A stretch of DNA of 36,912 bases, from NCBI GenBank assembly GCA_937929935.1, contig CALFUL010000029.1, positions 1-36,912 of the forward strand, in the 5' to 3' direction. This document shows, piece by piece, positions 32,338 to 36,912 of the stretch. Positions within the stretch are counted from its first letter, which is position 1. The number at the start of each line of letters is the position of its first letter. The DNA comes from an uncultured Flavobacteriaceae bacterium (GTDB taxonomy: Bacteria; Bacteroidota; Bacteroidia; Flavobacteriales; Flavobacteriaceae). Made by a program: the position numbers and the translations under genes. The notes under the pieces were generated by a model. That model was given only the letters and a program-made list of their open reading frames with translations, ran no database searches and was not told where the DNA came from.

Positions 32338-34989
32338 CTAGAGGCTTAAAGAAAACCCAAGTAAAATATGCAATGGAAGGAGATTGCTGGTAAAAATATT
32401 TCTTGAAATATCAGTTGTTTCTACACTAAAATAATTTTGTTCATTTAACAAGTTTTTTGCGGTAACTGATGCGGACCAATTTTTCTTTTTTGGTCGGTAG
32501 TTAAAATTAGCATCTAAAAAAATAAATTTTTGATTTTTAATAGAACTATTTGGAAGAACGTAATTGGCAGACAAAAAGAAACTAATATGTTTTTGTTTAA
32601 ACAAAAGTTTTGCATTATTTGAAATTAACGTGTTAGAGAATAATTGATTGTCAGCATTTTCAGTTGTTGACTTTTCAATTTCTAGAACATTTTCAAAATT
32701 TACTGGAAATTCGAAAGCAGTCTTACAAAAAAATCTATTCGAAAATCGGGTAGTTTTATTATTTCTAATTATTTCGTTGTTGTTGACCAAATTAGGGTAT
32801 TCAAATATAGAATGCCTAGAAATAACCCTAATTTTTGATTTTATAACATCAAAATACTTTGATATTTCAAATTCAAAATTTGTATTTGCAGTGGGCTCGT
32901 TTAGAATAATTCTTGTAATTCTTGTTGAATTTTCATTAATGGTCACATTAGGGTAAAGCCCTTTGTCCAAAATTTGATGATTAATTTGTGCGTAAATAAA
33001 AAACTGATTGAAAATATCATTGAAACGATACACTGCACCAATTTTTGCTACCTTTTGTAAATCTAAAAAAGGCTCATTATTTACCATTGCTCTATTATCA
33101 ATCAAAATTTCGTTAGAAAAAAGCAATGACTCTTTAAAGTCTTTGAATTTCCAACCTCCATCTATGGATAAACCTGATTTTTTACTAAAGTCATAGTCCA
33201 AAATCATACTTGGCTGAAACAGAAGGTTTCTTTTTTTTATTAGGCTTTCTTCCTTAAATTTTGAATCTAATTGCTGATTAAATTCATTGAGAGAGCTTTC
33301 AAAGTTTAATTTTAGTCTGCCTAGTCGGGTCGTGAAACGGCCAAAGGCAAACATTTTTTTACTTGAAAAAGTAAAATCGTTACTTTCTTCAACATTATTT
33401 AATTGCGAAAGGAAGGGAGTTTTAGTTAGTGCAAGACCAAGTTTGATAACGTAATTTGAATTCTTCTTTTTACCTAAAAGCTTGAAGCCGGATGAAAATA
33501 TACTTTTGTCGATAGCAACGTCTTGTTGATCAGATTGATTTAATTGATTTATTGATGGGGCGATAACTAATTGCTGATCTAAAAAGCTCTTGCTGTAATT
33601 CATGAAAATCTGAAAGGCATTTTCATTAATAATTCTATGTGTGTACAGTAAATTGGTTTTTAAAAATTCTTGTTGAGTTTTTAATTTAAACATAAAATTA
33701 ATATTCTCGTTTTGTAAAATATCTTTCCTAGTGTCGATAGATTCCGTTGAGATTTTTGTGTCAAATTCTAAAAGACCATTTTTTGATATTTTATGATCAA
33801 AACCCCAATCTAACCTTAACTGTTGAGGTTTTCTGTTCAAACTTTGTTCGTCTGAAGTGATAAAAAAGTTTTCTTGAATTTGGTACTCATTTAAGAAGAC
33901 TTGATTGGATAAAATTTTATCTTTAAGAAAGTAGAAGTTGGCTTTTGATTTGAAATTGTCAGTGAATTTAAATATGGCATTGTAATTAAGAAAATATTGA
34001 TTGTGAATATTGGCTTTTTCGTCGTCTAAATCTGTAGACATCTGGGTTTCTGGTATAACTTTTTGCGCCACAAGATCGCGCTCGTCTTTTTGTTCTAGAT
34101 TTCCAAAGAAATTAAAATAATCAAAGGGGGTATTATTAGTGCCAATATTATTGTGTTGTATTGTAGCAAAAGACTTATACTTTTTTGAAATGGAAATTAT
34201 ATTTCCGTCAATTTTCCTAGCTGATTTAAAATCATTAAAAACTCCTGATTCAATACCTAGGTTGCCGGAAAAATCCGTTTTGCCTTTTTTGAGTTTGAGA
34301 TTTAAGGCTACTTTGTCAGTGGCTTCAATACCCTTCAGCAAAGGATTTTCCGTGTATTTTTCAATTGCCTCTACAGATTCTAAAATATCCACATTGATAT
34401 TTTTTGTGCCCAGCGTATAATTAGTTCCAAATAAATCATCACCTTCTAAGAGAACTTTTTGAATTGCTTTCCCTTTATACTTGATTTCTCCAGTAATCAT
34501 GTTTACATCTATACCTGGTAATTTATTAAGAATCTCTTGTATTTTTTTTTCTGAACCGTTACCAAATTTAGAAACATTGTAAGTGATTGTATCTTTCTTT
34601 TTAATAATTGGGATAGCTTTAGCCTCAACTATTACTTCATCAAGGGCCACAGCAATCTTTGATGGTAAAACAAAATCTATTGATTGAAAAGATATGCCAT
34701 TCCAAGGGGGTATTTTTTTTGTAACTGATTCGAAAGGATACGCGCCAACATTTAGGTAAAGACTATCCTTTGAATTCTTTAGTATCAAAGAATATTCTCC
34801 TAACTTATTTGATAAAGTGTATTGTATTATTTCCGAATTTGCCTTCTTACCTGTTAGTGTAATGACTGCTGACTCAATTGGTACTCCATCAGTGGAACTT
34901 ACCGTTCCATTAATTTTATTTTGTGCATTTAAGAGATTTGCAAAACAAATTAAAAAAAGAGTTAGATGTAAAATAAGCTTTAGATACAT
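32338..34989 (-). CDS. Large outer-membrane TonB-type barrel with a carboxypeptidase-regulatory domain
   Basis: An 883-residue protein. Signal peptide 1-22 (NLLNAQ). CarboxypepD_reg domain at about 24-110. A plug-like domain lies at about 125-235 (GIDVNMITGEIKYKGKAI, LLEGDDLFG, NVDILESVEAIEKY, KVALNLKLKKG). A long antiparallel barrel follows and ends LPLHILLGFSLSL, as expected for an outer-membrane beta-barrel. I saw no clear N-terminal TonB box. Its stop-side neighbour is the GLPGLI gene upstream (start 19 bp away), so GLPGLI and barrel are probably one operon. It may be a transporter or surface receptor; the cargo is unknown. Confidence 0.88.
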   Translation of the reverse strand: MYLKLILHLTLFLICFANLLNAQNKINGTVSSTDGVPIESAVITLTGKKANSEIIQYTLSNKLGEYSLILKNSKDSLYLNVGAYPFESVTKKIPPWNGISFQSIDFVLPSKIAVALDEVIVEAKAIPIIKKKDTITYNVSKFGNGSEKKIQEILNKLPGIDVNMITGEIKYKGKAIQKVLLEGDDLFGTNYTLGTKNINVDILESVEAIEKYTENPLLKGIEATDKVALNLKLKKGKTDFSGNLGIESGVFNDFKSARKIDGNIISISKKYKSFATIQHNNIGTNNTPFDYFNFFGNLEQKDERDLVAQKVIPETQMSTDLDDEKANIHNQYFLNYNAIFKFTDNFKSKANFYFLKDKILSNQVFLNEYQIQENFFITSDEQSLNRKPQQLRLDWGFDHKISKNGLLEFDTKISTESIDTRKDILQNENINFMFKLKTQQEFLKTNLLYTHRIINENAFQIFMNYSKSFLDQQLVIAPSINQLNQSDQQDVAIDKSIFSSGFKLLGKKKNSNYVIKLGLALTKTPFLSQLNNVEESNDFTFSSKKMFAFGRFTTRLGRLKLNFESSLNEFNQQLDSKFKEESLIKKRNLLFQPSMILDYDFSKKSGLSIDGGWKFKDFKESLLFSNEILIDNRAMVNNEPFLDLQKVAKIGAVYRFNDIFNQFFIYAQINHQILDKGLYPNVTINENSTRITRIILNEPTANTNFEFEISKYFDVIKSKIRVISRHSIFEYPNLVNNNEIIRNNKTTRFSNRFFCKTAFEFPVNFENVLEIEKSTTENADNQLFSNTLISNNAKLLFKQKHISFFLSANYVLPNSSIKNQKFIFLDANFNYRPKKKNWSASVTAKNLLNEQNYFSVETTDISRNIFTSNLLPLHILLGFSLSL

Positions 34990-35008
34990 CTATAAATCTT
35001 AAATATTT

Positions 35009-35800
35009 TTAATATTCAATAAGAATTCCCTCAGTCTGAAACTTCTTGTTTACAACCTCTGGAAAATTGTCCATTTTTATTAGAGTCTGATATCCAGAAT
35101 CCCCCGAACTCTCAGCGTCAGCTTTAATACTACCACTTACTTTTTGTATTTGCTTTTCTGTTTTTAAGACTATTTCATCCCAATTCATTAACTTTCGTTC
35201 CTTTTTCTTTAAATATTTCTTTAGGAGTTCAGAAAGATTTGATTTTTTTTTCGAAATGGCGATACATTCCATAGAATAGGGTTCCTCGCCTTCAATAGTC
35301 TCAACTTTTAGAATCATTCCAGGTAAGCCTTGAAATTTAAATGGTCCATCGGGTACTAATAATTCAGTAGTGTACCATGCTTTATATTTTCTGTCTCGAA
35401 ATTCTGTTTTGGCAAGTTTACACGCATAGCCTAAGATAATATCGTTTTCAGAAAGTAATTCCCACTTAATAAGCGGCATATTGTCTTTTAAGTAAAATTC
35501 TCCTCCAAGTATGGTATAATCAGAATAGATTACTTTCTTGTTATAATCTTTAAAAAGTTCTTTTCGCTTATAATCTTCTGGAGGTATGAAATCAATAGTT
35601 GGGTCTGTCATTTCGGGATCTGCAGTTTCGTACCACCTACTAATAATTGTGCCGTGTTCTAAATTGTAAAGTGATTCGAGGTAATTGAATTTTACTTGAT
35701 AGGTTAGCATTAGATTTTCTTGTGCAATTTGTTCTTGACCAACCAAGATATAGCTGAGCGCAGTTACAAAAATTAGAACGAAAAGATTTTTTTTTACCAT
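35009..35800 (-). CDS. GLPGLI-family exported protein
   Basis: A 263-residue protein with a signal peptide (1-21). The family signature is GLPGMI at about 158-163 inside FKFQGLPGMILKVE, with the preceding IILGYACKLAKTEFRDRKYK and WYTTELLVPDGP segments, all characteristic of TIGR01200 (GLPGLI). The family is Bacteroidota-specific and has no settled function; members commonly precede carboxypeptidase-regulatory or TonB-type barrels, as here. It lies 48 bp downstream of the 71-residue basic peptide gene on the same strand. Confidence 0.92.
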   Translation of the reverse strand: MVKKNLFVLIFVTALSYILVGQEQIAQENLMLTYQVKFNYLESLYNLEHGTIISRWYETADPEMTDPTIDFIPPEDYKRKELFKDYNKKVIYSDYTILGGEFYLKDNMPLIKWELLSENDIILGYACKLAKTEFRDRKYKAWYTTELLVPDGPFKFQGLPGMILKVETIEGEEPYSMECIAISKKKSNLSELLKKYLKKKERKLMNWDEIVLKTEKQIQKVSGSIKADAESSGDSGYQTLIKMDNFPEVVNKKFQTEGILIEY

Positions 35801-35848
35801 AATTGAATTTTAAGAGCCAAACCATTATAAGGTTTGGATCATGATTTA

Positions 35849-36064
35849 TTATCGAATACTGCGAAGTATGCGTCTTGCCTCTCTACAGGCTTTCCTGACA
35901 TTACCGTCTGGCCTGTAGGTGGTTACGCTATGGCCTCCACTAGAAACGGTGCAACTAGCTCCTTCTACGGCTATTACGTTTTTACCATTGATAGTAGGTG
36001 TAGCGAATGAACTAAACAATAAGAGCATCGTACAAGATAGGCCTAAAATGATGTATTTTTTCAT
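35849..36064 (-). CDS. Small exported basic two-cysteine peptide
   Basis: A 71-residue preprotein starting at ATG 36064. Signal peptide of about 22 residues (MKKYIILGLSCTMLLLFSSF, then A). The mature part, about 48 residues, runs through NVIAVEGASCTVSSGGHSVT to a C-terminus NVRKACREARRILRSIR. It has two Cys about 27 residues apart and a strongly basic amphipathic end (estimated net charge about +6). The NV-x-x-VEG-x-x-C segment faintly resembles the region after the leader in NVEALA-type peptides, but I would not assign it there. It could be an antimicrobial or signalling peptide, or a small structural protein. It lies upstream of the GLPGLI and barrel genes and has the duplicated control region. 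Confidence 0.7.
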   Translation of the reverse strand: MKKYIILGLSCTMLLLFSSFATPTINGKNVIAVEGASCTVSSGGHSVTTYRPDGNVRKACREARRILRSIR

Positions 36065-36079
36065 GTTAATGAATTTAAT

Positions 36080-36243
36080 TGTTATTAAATTGTTTTCACT
36101 TACTAATATTCTGCGCAGAATGTAAGATTAATCTCAATATTCAAAAAAAAAAACGGAAATACACAAAGGGAAACCACATAAAATCGGAGGTTTTGGTAGA
36201 TTCGTTGTTATTTAACATAAATTAATAAGAAATATCTTTCAAT
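36080..36243. promoter_or_regulatory. Duplicated upstream region, copy 2
   Basis: The counterpart of 30919-31082, offset by about 5161 bp. The palindrome is at 36109-36120 (45 bp before the peptide start, against 47 bp in copy 1). Beyond the copy, 36244-36583 holds only a gene remnant and repeats. Confidence 0.9.
36109..36120. promoter_or_regulatory. Palindrome TTCTGCGCAGAA, probable operator (copy 2)
   Basis: Identical to 30947-30958 in sequence and in distance to the downstream minus-strand gene. It overlaps a weak -7-like TACATTCT box. Confidence 0.6.
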
Positions 36244-36270
36244 ATTAAATTTCAATGAAGAAACATTTTT

Positions 36271-36396
36271 TTAATCCATCTGTTCTTTCAACCAATTGGG
36301 TAGCGGAATGTAATTATAGTTTTCCCAGAATTCATCTGAAAAATCTGAAGCGAATTCAAAGTTAATAACTCCTAACAACTCCCTTTTTTCAAACTG
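36271..36396 (-). pseudogene. C-terminal remnant of a carboxypeptidase-regulatory-like protein
   Basis: The minus frame ends SDEFWENYNYIPLPNWLKEQ then MD and a stop at 36271. The intact protein at 29228 ends NNYIPLPNWLKEQIN. DNA is also alike near the stop (TTCTTTCAACCAATTGGGTA in both). Upstream the frame is QFEKRELLGVINFEFAS, then it runs into a repeat and unrelated sequence, so only the last 40 or so residues survive. Confidence 0.75.
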
Positions 36397-36442
36397 GGGC
36401 TTTTGTGTATTTTTATCTTCACTTTTTCTAAAAGAAATTGAA

Positions 36443-36510
36443 CTGGTTCTCGATACAATTTTCAGGACTTCGGCTTCGCTCAGTCTGCTGAAAATCACTC
36501 GAACTGACAG
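36443..36510. repeat. GTCAGTTCGAGTGATTTTC-family repeat with hairpin
   Basis: GGTTCTCGATACAATTTTCA at the left and TGAAAATCACTCGAACTGAC at the right flank GGACTTCGGCTTCGCTCAGT. Related to the elements at 19692 and, in the outer bases, 25505 and 12188. It sits inside the long open frame of the remnant, so that frame's upper part is not coding. Confidence 0.8.
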
Positions 36511-36549
36511 AAAATGTTTCTTTTTGGAATTTGTTATTTGAATAAAAAG

Positions 36550-36569
36550 ATTCCCGCCTGCGCGGGAAT
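36550..36569. repeat. ATTCCCGC-CTGC-GCGGGAAT hairpin
   Basis: A perfect 8-bp stem and 4-nt loop, a compact chromosomal repeat, 15 bp before the dnaE start. Confidence 0.8.
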
Positions 36570-36583
36570 GGAAAATAAAATAT

Positions 36584-36912
36584 ATGTTTCTCATATTTGA
36601 CACTGAAACTACCGGACTTCCAAAAAATTGGAACGCCCCGTACACAGATACTGATAACTGGCCACGCTGTATTCAAATTGCTTGGCAGTTGCATGATGAA
36701 TGGGGTAACTTATTAGAGCACAAAGATTATTTGGTTAAACCAGATGGTTTTAATATCCCTTTTGATGCAGAACGTATTCACGGTATTTCTACCGAATTAG
36801 CAGAAGAACAAGGCGTACCCTTAAGTCAAGTTTTAGAAGAGTTTAATGTTGCCCTTTCAAAAGCAAAGTTTGTAGTAGGGCAAAATGTAGGTTTTGATAA
36901 CAATATTATGGG
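36584..36912 (+). CDS. dnaE: DNA polymerase III alpha subunit with N-terminal exonuclease domain (partial)
   Basis: From ATG 36584 the first 109 residues are visible (MFLIFDTETTGLPKNWNAPY and onward), running off the window. The DEDD exonuclease motif I is FDTETTG. HGISTELAEEQGV and VVGQNVGFDNNIMG are typical of the exonuclease fold. In Flavobacteriia the replicative DnaE is a protein of about 1450-1500 residues that starts with exactly this kind of domain, so the gene is most likely the main dnaE. Its polymerase part lies outside the window. Confidence 0.85.
   Translation, partial: MFLIFDTETTGLPKNWNAPYTDTDNWPRCIQIAWQLHDEWGNLLEHKDYLVKPDGFNIPFDAERIHGISTELAEEQGVPLSQVLEEFNVALSKAKFVVGQNVGFDNNIM

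Noticed and set aside
36397..36645. The upper part of the frame ending in LPNWLKEQ
   Set aside because: It runs through a repeat element and overlaps the dnaE start; only the C-terminal 40 or so codons resemble a gene.
1..36912. CRISPR array, tRNA or rRNA genes
   Set aside because: I saw no regularly spaced repeats with spacers, no cloverleaf with a GGTTCAAATCC-like arm, and no rRNA-like sequence. The direct repeats present are two-copy or dispersed.

Overview
The window looks like chromosome from an AT-rich marine-type member of the Flavobacteriia (phylum Bacteroidota). The evidence is a type IX secretion C-terminal signal on a large M4 protease, a GLPGLI-family protein, carboxypeptidase-regulatory-like and TonB-type barrel proteins, Bacteroidota-type promoters (TTG, 19 nt, TAnnTTTG, seen clearly before rpsP), few Shine-Dalgarno sites, and a replicative DnaE that begins with a proofreading exonuclease domain. 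I could not fix a genus. No tRNA, rRNA or CRISPR array was found.

Layout. 1-400: the end of an IS3-family element and a small unknown ORF. 478-5151: a secreted two-domain DUF1080 protein, a TPR histidine kinase and NarL-type regulator pair with overlapping ends, and a small lipoprotein. 5237-9894: a secreted thermolysin-like protease with a beta-propeller and T9SS tail, overlapping a fibronectin-like lipoprotein. 10034-15419: a CAP-domain lipoprotein, then a DinB plus DnaE-type lesion-bypass cassette preceded by a perfect 44-bp palindrome. 15424-19687: a small accessory island with a recombinase remnant, an Xre/ImmA-type protease next to a frameshifted DUF4411 PIN-like gene, a RAYT transposase bracketed by inverted REP sequences, and a solitary cytosine-5 methyltransferase. 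19844-28256: mostly core genes (GNAT, glutaryl-CoA dehydrogenase, Rieske oxygenase, APC permease, TrmN6, sulfatase, RimM, S16). 28493-36250: an accessory surface region with three carboxypeptidase-regulatory-like proteins, a large outer-membrane barrel, a GLPGLI protein and two small cysteine-containing exported proteins. 36584-end: start of the main dnaE.

The most interesting region is 29.2-36.4 kb. Two unrelated small exported cysteine proteins sit behind near-identical upstream regions of about 160 bp, each with the palindrome TTCTGCGCAGAA. One carries a twin CX3C motif and a hydrophobic tail. The other is a strongly basic 71-residue preprotein next to a GLPGLI/TonB-type pair. The tail of a third paralogue survives as a remnant beside the second copy. 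I infer a duplicated, co-regulated secreted-peptide and outer-membrane module; its function is unknown.

A second theme is palindromic intergenic repeats touching genes. A repeat seems to have replaced the ATG of the accessory dnaE, another sits in frame inside trmN6 and a third abuts its start, and a terminator-bearing unit is duplicated behind the GNAT gene.
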